From positions 62,001 to 126,000 of the forward strand of contig WSYJ01000052.1 of the NCBI GenBank assembly GCA_020186115.1: 64,000 nt of DNA, given 5' to 3'. Positions 31,315-41,152 of the stretch are shown in pieces (position 1 is the first letter of the stretch; the number at the start of each line of letters is the position of its first letter). The position numbers and the translations under genes are program-made. The DNA is from Histomonas meleagridis. Lineage: Eukaryota; Parabasalia; Tritrichomonadida; Dientamoebidae. The notes under the pieces were generated by a model. That model ran no database searches. It was not told the origin of the DNA and saw nothing but the letters and a program-made list of their open reading frames with translations.

Positions 31315-32643
31315 TTATACTTTATTTTCAGATTGAAGCATTGGTGTTTCCATCGATTCTATTTGCTTTTTCAATTTATCATCATCTTCATTTAAAGCCT
31401 TGTAGTAAGGGTCTTTAATTGGGAACAAACAAAACAAAGATAATCCGCAAGAAATCGCCGATAACATCCACAAACCATATTGATAAGCGATTATTGGAAT
31501 TGTTTTATCTTTCGTATTTTCATATAAAGAAACAACATAAGAAGTGATACTTCCTTCTATTGAAGTGCCTAACATCAAAAAAAGGTTTCCACATCCCATT
31601 AATGTGCCCACTAATTCCTTAGATAGCATTTCTTTGAAGGTAATTGCCGCAACAGTTAATGATGCGCCTGAACTTAAAGCGAAAACAAATAACATCGCAA
31701 TTATCACTGCATCTTTTGGAGTATAATTTAGAACCGAAAAGAAAATTGTTGAACCAGTAGCAATGAATGTACAAACAATTAAACAAATTTTCCTATTTTT
31801 AATCCAATTTGAAATTAATGCTAAAAATGGTGCACCAACAGTCCATGCTATTGAAGTAATTGATATGTAATATGAGGATTTCTTTTGATCATATTTAAGT
31901 CCGTTTTGTAAATATGATTTTCCCCATGTTGATGATACATTAGAATATGTTGAAGGTGTTAAAAATTTCCATATCGCTAACAACCAAAAATCTCTAAACG
32001 TCGCCGACTTTTTGACGTTATTGAGAAGTTTATGCATCGCTTCTTTAAATGTGATTTTGTACTTTGATGGATCGGGTGATCCTTTAAGAAAAATAAAGGC
32101 AAAAATGGATAAAAATAAAGAAATACCTGAACCAATATAAAATGCATTAGGCCAATTGGAATCATTAACTGAACTTCCTAATGGACCTTGTGCTAAAAGA
32201 GCTCCAAGACCTCCACACGCAATTATAGTACTTTGTGCATATGGAAACAGTTTTGGTGAAAACCATTGAGCAAATGATCGACATACAGGAACATACATGC
32301 ACCCACAACCAAGACCTACAAAAAATCTGGCTACACACGTTAAATAAAAATTGCGCGATATGCCAGAAACAAAAGTAAAAATGGCGTTGGAAACAAGAGA
32401 GGAAGAAATAATGTATGATGTATCATACAAATCAGAAAGAGAACCTACAAATGGTTGAACAAGTGCATAGCTCCAAAAGTACATGGTGGACATTACACCA
32501 AGTTTGGATTCTGTAACATTAAGAGATTTTGCAATCTGTTTGTTAAGAACGCCTGTACAATTTCTATGATAATAGCCAATCGCATATACAAGGCTTCCAA
32601 CAACTACCATTAAAATTTTTCTAATCGTGGATTTTGCATCCAT
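31315..32643 (-). CDS. Major facilitator superfamily transporter
   Basis: 442 residues from ATG 32643 (MDAKSTIRK); the 12 extra codons upstream begin with TTG and are unlikely. Twelve hydrophobic helices in two halves are separated by a cytoplasmic loop near residues 190-215. The first half has GYYHRNCTGVLNKQIAKSLN and a degenerate MFS motif GSLSDLYD after helix 2, plus RFFVGLGCGCMYVPV in helix 4. A short acidic C-terminal tail follows. The substrate cannot be told. The overall style resembles organic-anion and nitrate-like MFS members. Confidence 0.85.
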   Translation of the reverse strand: MDAKSTIRKILMVVVGSLVYAIGYYHRNCTGVLNKQIAKSLNVTESKLGVMSTMYFWSYALVQPFVGSLSDLYDTSYIISSSLVSNAIFTFVSGISRNFYLTCVARFFVGLGCGCMYVPVCRSFAQWFSPKLFPYAQSTIIACGGLGALLAQGPLGSSVNDSNWPNAFYIGSGISLFLSIFAFIFLKGSPDPSKYKITFKEAMHKLLNNVKKSATFRDFWLLAIWKFLTPSTYSNVSSTWGKSYLQNGLKYDQKKSSYYISITSIAWTVGAPFLALISNWIKNRKICLIVCTFIATGSTIFFSVLNYTPKDAVIIAMLFVFALSSGASLTVAAITFKEMLSKELVGTLMGCGNLFLMLGTSIEGSITSYVVSLYENTKDKTIPIIAYQYGLWMLSAISCGLSLFCLFPIKDPYYKALNEDDDKLKKQIESMETPMLQSENKV

Positions 32644-32823
32644 TATCAAGAATATTTTGAACGTTGGCCATTTGAGCAACGATAATTATATTTAACAGAA
32701 CATGTTAAAAATTTGACACAATCATGAACAAAAGATTCTTTTACTCATATTTACTTGTTCATTTTAAAACATTAAAAAAAAATAGCTTATTCATCGTTTT
32801 TATCTATATGAATACATTTCGTT

Positions 32824-33458
32824 TTATTTATGATGTGCATGAATTGCTCTTGATCCATTTTTACAACCTGCTTCTTTAAGAATTGTAATAACTTCGGTCC
32901 TATTCATGTCTTCTGCAAGATCAAGAGCTGTTCTAAAAGCAAAAAGAAAACATGATAAAAGAATAAAAAACATCAGTGAAAAAAGTCAAAAAACATCAAA
33001 AATATGTTAAAAACCACAGCGGAAAGATTGACACCATGACTTAAGAATAGTTTTATAGAATCAACTCGTCCAAAAGATGCAGCAATTGTGATGGGTGGTG
33101 GATTACCATAATTAATATCAACACCTGATTGAACAAGAGCTTCAACACATTTTTCTTTGCCAAGCATGAGCGACCATTGTAAGGGCGTTCTAAAATTTCA
33201 AAGTAAACAAATTCACCATAATTAATTTCAGCACCTGAATCTACAAGTACTTTGATAAAGTTATATTTGCCTGACTTGCAGCATGAAATAAGTGCTTCAT
33301 TAAGTTAGTTTAAAATAAACTAAATCATTAACATTCAAATTTTGAGTGGTTTTTAACTGAGAAATTGCTTCTTGTAATTTAGTTGGATCATCACCACGAA
33401 GTGCTGTTCGAAAAGCAGTTTTATTTTGAGATGCTTGCCGAGAGGAAGCTTTCATCAT
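32824..33458 (-). CDS. Ankyrin repeat protein with inserts between repeats
   Basis: From ATG 33458 (MMKASSRQASQNKTAF) four ankyrin units can be read: EALISCCKSGKYNFIKVLVD; RTPLQWSLMLGKEKCVEAL; a unit with ITIAASFGRVDSIKLFLSHG; and RTALDLAEDMNRTEVITIL, ending KNGSRAIHAHHK at 32824. Between units lie AT-rich inserts of roughly 25, 20 and 83 bases. Each begins at a GTTT and two end in TTTTAG. They look like tiny introns, but simple GT-AG removal does not keep the frame at these three junctions. It is either a decaying gene or one with unusual processing. Confidence 0.55.
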
Positions 33459-33537
33459 TCGGGTGCCCTGATTTGTAAATTATTCAATTGTCCTTAACGT
33501 GTTTTCTTAAATAATTTTTTACAAAGCTTTTAGAAGG

Positions 33538-34671
33538 TTGTTTTTTTTCCTTTTTTCAGTTACACTTGTTACAAGTAATGATGATGTCTCTATAACAACA
33601 CAGGACCTAGTCAATAGAATTAATAACGATCCACATTCTACATATAAATCCAAACTATATCCTCAGTTTACACAAATGACGAATAAAGAATTAATGAACA
33701 TACTTACACCAGTTAGCCAGAAAATTATTAATCCTATAAGCAAAAATATCTCATCAAATGAAAATATTTTTGTACCAAATTTACCGAGGTTTTTTGCTGG
33801 CTGGGGAGTTTATAATTGTACTACGAGCAAAAGCAAATTTTGTTCATACTATAGTAATTCGGCAATCAACAAATATTATTATCAAGTTTTCGATAACAAA
33901 GTTTATTTAGCTTCATGGGCAACATCAGTCACATCAGCAATGTCACTAGCATTATCAATTCATTGGAACCAACAATATTTACTCTCAGTTCAATTTCTTT
34001 TGGATTGTGATCCATTTTTTAATCCATCAATGGGTCGTCCACCTCTTAACTCTTATGAGCCTCTCTTCAAAAAAGTACCTCTTCAAACCCATTGGCCACA
34101 ACCGACAACCCCACTTCGTCTTCCAAAAGGCAATCGATCTTATTGTGATTCCGAAACAGATTGTTATCCTGGATGGCATAACTGCCAGCGCAAAAGTGTT
34201 TTAATGGGAAGTTGTAATCCTGGTGAAATGAGTGATAATTGTCCAATTTACTTCCTATATGATCCTAAAATTATTCAAAGTCATATCTACAATGTCGGAC
34301 CTGTAACCTCTACCATTACCATTAGGCCTTCATTCTTTACATATAGTGGAGGTATTTACTCATCGAATGAAAATGAATCAATTATTGGATCACTTGATGT
34401 AACAATAATTGGTTGGGGACAACAAAATTCAACCGACAACACTCCTAGTGGGTGGTGGTATGTAATTCCGCATCTTGGCCGTGATTTCGGCGCTTCTTGC
34501 ACAGAAGTATTTGGCGACCGTTACAATGAAGTTAACGGCTGCAACTCAAAGGACAAAATTTCTGGAATTATGCTTATTAGAATGGGAGCGAATGATTCTG
34601 GTATTGAATCCAATGCTGTTGGCGCCATTCCATATAATATGGCAACAGAAGAATATGAGAATTCAAACTAA
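33538..34671 (+). CDS. Papain-fold (C1) protein lacking catalytic residues
   Basis: 377 residues. The first codon of the open frame is TTG. A hydrophobic FFFLFSVTLVTS leader suggests secretion, but there is no in-frame ATG until residue 49, so the start is lost or misread in the T-run. The C1 peptidase layout is clear. VYLASWATSVTSAMSLALSI aligns with CGSCWAF, with Ser replacing the active Cys. FLLDC and a Cys-rich GNRSYCDSETDCYPGWHNC segment follow, then GPVTSTITIRPSFFTYSGGIY. DVTIIGWGQQ lacks the catalytic His (normally HAVxIVGWG), and WWYVIPHLGRDFG lacks the usual NSWG Asn. It is probably a non-enzymatic homologue of cathepsins, perhaps an adhesin, inhibitor or decoy. Confidence 0.75.
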   Translation: MFFFLFSVTLVTSNDDVSITTQDLVNRINNDPHSTYKSKLYPQFTQMTNKELMNILTPVSQKIINPISKNISSNENIFVPNLPRFFAGWGVYNCTTSKSKFCSYYSNSAINKYYYQVFDNKVYLASWATSVTSAMSLALSIHWNQQYLLSVQFLLDCDPFFNPSMGRPPLNSYEPLFKKVPLQTHWPQPTTPLRLPKGNRSYCDSETDCYPGWHNCQRKSVLMGSCNPGEMSDNCPIYFLYDPKIIQSHIYNVGPVTSTITIRPSFFTYSGGIYSSNENESIIGSLDVTIIGWGQQNSTDNTPSGWWYVIPHLGRDFGASCTEVFGDRYNEVNGCNSKDKISGIMLIRMGANDSGIESNAVGAIPYNMATEEYENSN

Positions 34672-34739
34672 TATATCTCATTAAATAATTTTCTTTATTA
34701 TACTAAATCAAATAATTGTATTAATGAAAAGAAATTTAC

Positions 34740-36469
34740 TTACTCTTGTTTTAAATCTGGGAATTGAGCATAAAATTCATCATAGGCCTCTTGATTTTGC
34801 TTAAGATATGGATATTTTTCATAAAATTCATCCAACCTTTTTTTTTTTTGAGGCACTTTTTTATGCAATACGAATCTTTCATAATCTGGTGGATTTTCAA
34901 ATTGTTTGCCTGGGATACCATTAAATCCTCCATTATAGAAAAAGAATTTTGTCTTACAAATGTTACAAACAACATTGTTACAACCATCATCTTTGTAATA
35001 AATTTTCTCCATATTTTGGACATGTTCTAAAAACCTAATGGGCATTTGTTCTGTAATGACTTACTTAAAAGCATATCATATTCTTGTAATCTAAAATTAT
35101 ACTTAACATAATCCGAATTTTATTTGTATTAAAACCTTTTAATAAGTGGTGAAAATGCCATTGAATTTTAAAATTATAAAAATAATCAACAACTCTTCTA
35201 ATGTATTCATCTCTATTATCAGGATTTATGTTTAAAAATTCGGTATCATCAGGTTTCAAAAAGTCATATTGTTCATTTGATAAATTTACAACATTACCAT
35301 TATCATCAATAATATCAAATTGATTGTAGTCTGGGGGATTCAATGCAATCCTGATATAAATCTTTAGCATCATGATGCTGATTTGGATATACTTCTTTTA
35401 AGTCATGGAATGAAATTGCTTTGCTTAAAAGCTTCTTATAAAAAACAAGTGGGAAATGTATTGATGTTTGCGTCTTATTCGTAATGTATGCTGATATTAA
35501 AAGTCCAAGGATTTCTAAGTTTTTAGCATTATCATCATTCTTTTCTATGTCTGTATTAAACCAATAAATGTTTTTACTGTTGGAGATACATTTCATACAA
35601 TTTGTTTGTGCAATGAAAAACCAAATTAAATCCATTGAAATTGGTGCAAATTCGAGATTTACTTCGCGTGTAAGTTTAAGACTAATTTGTTCTCCTTCAT
35701 CAATATGTGTCTGTAATTTCTTAATATCATTTAATTCTTGATCACCAATTCGTATTATGGCTTCTTTGGTTATATTTGGAATTTCTTGTGCGTCATATTC
35801 TTTCTTTTTTGTTATGAAAGGAATCATAAGTTTATATTCTTGTTCTATAGTTTGTGTGGTGTTGTTTTCTTTATATTGTTCAAAAACCACTTCTGGAATA
35901 GGACATGCATCTTTATATTCTAATTGATGTTCAAGATTTTCGTTCGCTAATATAAGATAATATGGAACGCGAAATGTCTCACCATGCTTGAATTTATATG
36001 CTTCAAAGAAATGATGAAAAATATGAATTGCTGATGCCATTAAAATTCGTGATTTTTCAAGTTGTTGATAAAATTCACCAGTGAAAATTCTTGGTATATC
36101 AAATTCAGTTGCTTCAACATAATCACTTGTTTGACTAAATTTATCATATGTTAAGAAATCACCAACGATATTATATGCATGTTTTTGCATATGTTTCGAT
36201 AACCCAAGTAATACTAAAAAGGCTCTTTGCATGTTTTTTATATTATTGCTATTTAATATTCTTTCAACTGTTTGATAAATTTTGTCTTCATCAAGATGAA
36301 TAGTATTAACATTTTCATCATTATTATAATATTTCAAAAGTTGCTTATTAAAATCAAAACTTCCGTCTTCATTTTCTGGTTCTTGAAAGAGATAAATAAA
36401 TTCATTCTCATTGTAGATATTTTCTGGTACTGTTTCGCTCATCAACCAAAATGAACTAAAATTAGGCAT
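34740..36469 (-). pseudogene. HECT-like ubiquitin ligase locus with three frame breaks
   Basis: Three consecutive frames on the minus strand read as one gene. Residues 1-384 (ATG 36469 or 36442) end with NLEILGLLISAYITNKTQ and FPLVFYKKLLSKAISFHDLK, matching the HECT N-lobe (GrllGlAi..PlyfyKkLL). The next frame carries NLSNEQYDFLKPDDTEFLNI then NRDEYIRRVVDYFYNFKIQ, also HECT. The last frame has KDDGCNNVVCNICKTKFFFY, an IBR-like zinc-binding pattern. Frame switches fall at or near homopolymers: CCCCC at 35334, a short T-run near 35090 and a T-run at 35035. The HECT catalytic Cys lobe is not seen. It is a pseudogene, or an intact gene hit by assembly indels. Confidence 0.6.
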
Positions 36470-36599
36470 TTTTTAAAAAAATTAGCCAACTTTACTTATC
36501 GTTACATTGAAAACACTGGAAAAATAAATTTATTTTCGGTTAAAATACATCAACATTAATTTTTGCCAATAATTACTTCATTGTTTTTTTTATGAACCG

Positions 36600-37394
36600 A
36601 AATTCTTCAATGTCTTCTCTAAACGTGATTTAGAACCAAGCATTCAAAAAACAAATTATTAAATTTAAAGAAACAGAAAAAATAAAGCCGAATGAAAAAG
36701 AGGATATTAAATCGTTTGATAATCTTATTTTTGTCTTGAATTTACTATCAGGTGGAAAATTCAAAGATGACTTACAGAAACTAAAACCTAGAGGTAAGAT
36801 ATTTTTCATTGTTAGAGATTCTTATCTAAAGTATGGAAAATTTATATTAGCTCATAAAGAATCCTTTGGATTCACAGAAGATGACCTAAATAAAATTAAA
36901 GATGATCTTGTCCCACTAAGTAAATCCACTGATGATAATGCATTTTTGTACAACTTATTATTGGCTTTTTAATAAGTGTTCTAGAGAAGATATTTTGCCT
37001 GAATTTAAGAAAATAACAACTAATATCAAAAAGGTTAATACTGATTTTCTGACAAATGTAAAAGAAATTCCTAAAAAAACTGAAATCAAAAGTATAGGAA
37101 AACTCAAAATTCCAGAAAATTATCTTAAGATTGGCCAAGTCAAAACGCCTATTTTAGGTAAAAATCAAATATCAGATACATTAACAGAATTACAAGAAAA
37201 ACAAAACAAAATTAAAGTTGAATCGGTAAGAGTATTCCATAATATGATTATTCAAAAAACTAAGTAAAGAAAAAGAGGAAAACAAAAAAGAGAAAAGAAA
37301 GAAACGTATAGATGATTATCGTATGAAAAAAGAAAAATATTTAGCAAACTTTAGAGCAAATTTGCTAAATTCATCAATAAAAAGTCAACCTTGA
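36600..37394 (+). pseudogene. Frame-broken gene of unknown function
   Basis: Four overlapping frames give one continuous polypeptide: a short piece with FFNVFSKRDLEPSIQK, then 36660-36972, then 36950-37265, then a lysine-rich tail ending SSIKSQP at 37394. Each break lies at an A- or T-run (near 36645, 36965 and 37250). The sequence is charged and helical (FGFTEDDLNKIKDDLVPLSK). The tail is a basic coiled coil, EKEENKKEKRKKRIDDYRMK. I do not recognise the family. A clear start codon is missing. Confidence 0.5.
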
Positions 37395-37516
37395 TATCAT
37401 ATAAATCTTATCTCTTATTTGAAGTTTAACATTGTTTAATAAAAAATTTATTAGTATACACATAAATGTTAAAATTTAGTTTAAAAATCAAACAAAACAA
37501 AAAATGATTAAAATCT

Positions 37517-38944
37517 TCACTTGGGTTCAAGGTATGATTGAATCGCTTTTGATGTTTCCTTTTCCAAGTGCTCCATTTCTATGAGTTCATCACATATCAA
37601 TCTCAAAGAGTTGAGATAATTGCAAAGATCTTCGTTGGTCCATTCTGTTTCAAAGTCTTGGCCCATATGCTTGAGCAAGCGTTGTAGCTCATGCTTACTA
37701 CTTTCATTATTTCCAACTGTTTTATCATCATTTTCAAATTGCTCAAAATGAGAATAAATTTGTGTAACCTTTTGAGAAATTTCGCGACCTAAAAGTTGCA
37801 TCTGTGCATTAAACTTATGTCTTTCGCCACCAAATTTATCATATTTTCCTTGCGTTTTAATAGCTAGTTTCGCAATTTCTTCATTTTCTTGTTGTTGTTT
37901 TGCATTTTCAGCATTGTCCTTAAATTGGTCAACCATTACACCAACAAATATATTCGCAAAAACAAAAGCACCGACCCATAACCAAGAAAGGAAAAAGATC
38001 AGAGTTAACGGCTTCCCGACAACCGCCGAAACTTCACTGAAAATTGAGAGCCAACTGTCAAAAGTCATCAATTGGAAAACGGTTACCATCGATTTCCCAA
38101 ATGATCGAAATTTGTATCTGTATTCGTAATCCTCGTTATCGCTAATTGTATATTCATAAAATAACCATTGCCCTATTATTGCAAAAATACACATAATAAG
38201 AACTATTAAGATGGAAACAAATAACATGGATTTGGCTGCAGATGCAAGAGCTTCTGTTATTTTTTGAAGTGACGAAATTCTAGGAACAAGACGAAATATA
38301 CGAGATGCATTAAGAATATAAATTATCTTAATTTTTTCACCAAGATGCATAATATCAAAATTCAATTGGGTACAAACTAAAATAACAAACCCAGGTGGAC
38401 ATATCGATATTACAAATAAAATGAAATCAAAAACATTCCAAACATTTGTCCAAAAGTTTCGGCGATGTGCAAGAATTTTTAATGTAATCTCAACAAAATA
38501 AAACGCTGTTGCAACAAATTCATAGTTTCTAAAAATTTGAAAAAGAAGTCTGTGTTCTTCTTCGTTAGCTGAGCAAAGGTAAACTGATGTAAATACATTG
38601 ATAAACAATAAAACTGTGATAAAATAAGAAACAATTGGTGATTGAGTTATCTTAAAAGCTGTGTAAAAAAATGGTACTTTATATTTGTATCTGAGTCGAT
38701 TTCTTTCTCGATAAATTTGATTAAATTCTGATTTTTCAATCCTCCTGAGTGGCTGAATTGCAACAGGTTGGTTGGGCGTTTGTTTCACAAGATGATCAAG
38801 TTCATTTTCAAAATCATCTGATACAGATGATAGAGAAACTGCAAAAGGTGTTGATGACCCCTCCATTTTTCTCACCTCTTCTGCTAATTGATGGCGAAGA
38901 AGCATTGATCTTCGTGCAGTTGATTTGATTTTTTGAGGTTTCAT
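37517..38944 (-). CDS. Single-domain voltage-gated cation channel, CatSper-like
   Basis: 475 residues with one six-helix ion_trans domain at about residues 95-345. S1 is near YFITVLLFINVFTSVYLC, S3 has NVWNVFDFILFVISICPP, and S4 reads NASRIFRLVPRISSLQKI with only three spaced arginines, so voltage sensing may be weak. The pore loop carries TFDSW, the (T)xDxW filter of CatSper and related calcium channels. S6 is VGAFVFANIFVGVMVDQFKD. A coiled coil at about 345-470 probably drives tetramer assembly. It would form a homo- or heterotetramer in a membrane, possibly flagellar, but location is not shown. It is divergently paired with the 39015 gene, 70 bp apart. Confidence 0.88.
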   Translation of the reverse strand: MKPQKIKSTARRSMLLRHQLAEEVRKMEGSSTPFAVSLSSVSDDFENELDHLVKQTPNQPVAIQPLRRIEKSEFNQIYRERNRLRYKYKVPFFYTAFKITQSPIVSYFITVLLFINVFTSVYLCSANEEEHRLLFQIFRNYEFVATAFYFVEITLKILAHRRNFWTNVWNVFDFILFVISICPPGFVILVCTQLNFDIMHLGEKIKIIYILNASRIFRLVPRISSLQKITEALASAAKSMLFVSILIVLIMCIFAIIGQWLFYEYTISDNEDYEYRYKFRSFGKSMVTVFQLMTFDSWLSIFSEVSAVVGKPLTLIFFLSWLWVGAFVFANIFVGVMVDQFKDNAENAKQQQENEEIAKLAIKTQGKYDKFGGERHKFNAQMQLLGREISQKVTQIYSHFEQFENDDKTVGNNESSKHELQRLLKHMGQDFETEWTNEDLCNYLNSLRLICDELIEMEHLEKETSKAIQSYLEPK

Positions 38945-39014
38945 TTATTCTTTTCTCCTCATGTATTGTAAACTATTGAAACATGAATACGTTAAAAAGT
39001 GCATTTTTGCATAA

Positions 39015-39665
39015 ATGGAACAAGACATAAATTGGGACAATCTTGAGGCAAATTCAATACAAGCGTTGAAGTTTGCATGTCAACAGAATCGTTTACATCC
39101 ACATGGAAAGACCAAAAGAGATTACATTAATGCACTAAAAAAAATTCGACCAAATAAAAGCAACTACAGCACTATTAATAATTTTCAATCAGGTTCACAA
39201 GGTAACAGAGGAAACAGTCAAACATATATATCAAGCAGATTAGGTGGATCTCAACCTTTTGAACCACAGTATAATCAACAAAGATTTGAGCAGCCTCAAC
39301 CTTTCGAACCACAGTATAATCAGCAGAGGTTTGTGGAACCTCATCCCTTTGAATCACAATTTAATCAACAAAGATTTCAAAATGAAATGCCACAACAACG
39401 TGGCTTTAGTCCAAGCACAGCGAACGGAAGTGCATATCAACGCCCTATAACCAACAGATACCAGTCGCATCAATTAACAAGTGATGGCCTTCCAATTGAT
39501 CCGTTCCCATCTTATTCCTCAAGGTCAAGTAGCTACTCCACTCGAACCCCAACTCCACTTTCATCAAGGTCTTCTCCTGTAACAACTCAACGCAAGATCT
39601 CGTCTATGATTATCTCGATTATTTTATTTATCTTGATCATTATTGTGCTTTCCCAGATTGTTTAA
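39015..39665 (+). CDS. Tail-anchored protein with SAP/LEM-like N-terminus and QPFEPQYNQQRF repeats
   Basis: 216 residues. Residues 8-48 (SIQALKFACQQNRLHPHGKT then KRDYINALKKI) have the helix-extended-loop-helix pattern of SAP, HeH and LEM domains, which bind DNA or chromatin factors. Residues 78-130 hold three tandem 16-17-residue repeats of the type QPFEPQYNQQRF. A Ser/Thr/Pro-rich stretch and one C-terminal transmembrane helix (MIISIILFILIIIVLSQIV) follow. The architecture suggests an inner nuclear membrane protein of the LEM/Heh type, which would be notable in a lamin-less protist. This is inference. Confidence 0.65.
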   Translation: MEQDINWDNLEANSIQALKFACQQNRLHPHGKTKRDYINALKKIRPNKSNYSTINNFQSGSQGNRGNSQTYISSRLGGSQPFEPQYNQQRFEQPQPFEPQYNQQRFVEPHPFESQFNQQRFQNEMPQQRGFSPSTANGSAYQRPITNRYQSHQLTSDGLPIDPFPSYSSRSSSYSTRTPTPLSSRSSPVTTQRKISSMIISIILFILIIIVLSQIV

Positions 39666-39845
39666 GTTTGCAATTTCAAGCACTTCAAATAAATCCAATT
39701 TTCATATTTCGAAGTTTTTTTGATTTTTTAAATTTTATAGCTATTATAGACTAAAAATGCATTGCGTTTTTGCTTGTGTTCCTCAATAAAATAATCAAGA
39801 ATTTCATATTTTTTGTTTTTTCCTTTTTGTTCACGTTTTTAATTT

Positions 39846-39860
39846 AACCGTTACGGTTAT
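39846..39860. promoter_or_regulatory. AACCGTTACGGTTAT palindromic element
   Basis: AACCGTTA overlaps its own near-complement, about 30-40 bp before ATG 39887, and is followed by TTCACAG, an initiator-like sequence. The same octamer stands at 43827, 45696 and 51756 upstream of other starts. It resembles a MYB-type recognition sequence (YAACGG). Confidence 0.5.
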
Positions 39861-39886
39861 TCACAGAAAAGGATGACCAAAAATCA

Positions 39887-41152
39887 ATGGAAGAAATCGA
39901 AGGAGAGCAAAATGGAAAGGAGCCAGAAGAGATCCAAATAGGTTTTATGCCTTCTAGTCCCGAGATGGTTATTCCACAAATTCATAGCCTTTCAACAATC
40001 AGTCGAACGATTGGTTTTGAATCTTTAATCAATTGTACAAATAATGGACTAACACCCGAATTGCAAGCTCTCCTAGATCAAGGGGTATTTCCATTGGTTA
40101 TATCACAAATGTGCACTGAGAATCAAAAAATTATTGGTGTAATTTGTACTGCTGCTAGAAGGCTTAGTGCAATTGCTCCACAACAATTTGATGCACTTAT
40201 TGAAAGAATTCCTTTCCAATATCTTTTATCAATACAAAAAAATCCAGAAGTGATTGATTTTCTCCAACAAAGTGCAGAAAATTTCGATAAATTTGCATAC
40301 GCTTTACTATCTAATGGAGACCAACTTCTCGCAGCTGTTGGGCAATGGCTTCAAGATAGTGAAGATACTGCCAAACCAGCACTTGAACTTCTTTCCACAT
40401 TATCACAAATCCAAGGCGTTAACTTTGATTTTAATTGCATCAAGCCATTCATAGATGGACAATTTTCACCGGATATTCGATCACTTGCATTAAATATTCT
40501 TATTCAAGTTGATCCACAATCTATTGATCAATATCTTAATTTACTTCTGACTATCTTTCTTAATGATCCTCTAACGCCCACAGTTATCCAAGTATTACAT
40601 GATGCATATCTTCAATACATAGACAAATTCCAACCAGTTATTCCTCAAATATATGCACGATCACTCAGTGAAATTCAAATTCCTTTTACAGCTGTTCTTC
40701 TTGCAGATATATCAAATTCACTTGATCAACAATCCAAAGCTCAGATTATTACAGCTATTTTTGCTCAACCAGAACTGACAATTGAGCGTGCAGATGCTAT
40801 TTTCCGTATCATTTCTAGCTCAAACATCACATTACCGGTGAATTTCATCGACCAATTATTATCTGAAATTGGCAAAAGTGACGACAGAGAATTGGATGAT
40901 TGCATTGAAGCAATTCTTTGCATTCACCACGAATACTTCTCAACTGAAGAAGGGCAAGCAAAGATATTCCAACTGTTTCAGAATCAGAATTCACAAATTT
41001 CGGCATTCAAAATATGCTTGAATTGTTGCATGCAAAAACCAGTCCGACAGGAACTAATGCAATGCTTTGTTGGATTTGCACAACAGTTTGAAAGTGAATT
41101 TGATGAGGAAATGCATCAAACAGTTGCACAATTTCTTGCAAATCATAAATAA
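39887..41152 (+). CDS. HEAT/armadillo-like repeat protein
   Basis: 421 residues, nearly all alpha-helical, built of paired helices such as DIRSLALNILIQVDPQSIDQ then LLTIFLNDPLTPTVIQVLHD, consistent with a HEAT/ARM solenoid from about residue 30 to the end. An acidic N-terminus of about 25 residues precedes it. No catalytic motif is seen; it is likely a scaffold. The family is not identified precisely. The stop is in TAAA context. Confidence 0.7.
   Translation: MEEIEGEQNGKEPEEIQIGFMPSSPEMVIPQIHSLSTISRTIGFESLINCTNNGLTPELQALLDQGVFPLVISQMCTENQKIIGVICTAARRLSAIAPQQFDALIERIPFQYLLSIQKNPEVIDFLQQSAENFDKFAYALLSNGDQLLAAVGQWLQDSEDTAKPALELLSTLSQIQGVNFDFNCIKPFIDGQFSPDIRSLALNILIQVDPQSIDQYLNLLLTIFLNDPLTPTVIQVLHDAYLQYIDKFQPVIPQIYARSLSEIQIPFTAVLLADISNSLDQQSKAQIITAIFAQPELTIERADAIFRIISSSNITLPVNFIDQLLSEIGKSDDRELDDCIEAILCIHHEYFSTEEGQAKIFQLFQNQNSQISAFKICLNCCMQKPVRQELMQCFVGFAQQFESEFDEEMHQTVAQFLANHK

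Noticed and set aside
33296-33330. Canonical intron with ACTAAC in the first ankyrin gap
   Set aside because: AAACTAAC is present, but no GT-AG pair around it joins the ankyrin units in frame, so it is reported only as part of the insert finding.
35048-35061. GTAAGT...TTACAG mini-intron on the minus strand
   Set aside because: Only 14 bases long and its removal does not restore the HECT-like frame; a missing T in the nearby run explains the break better.
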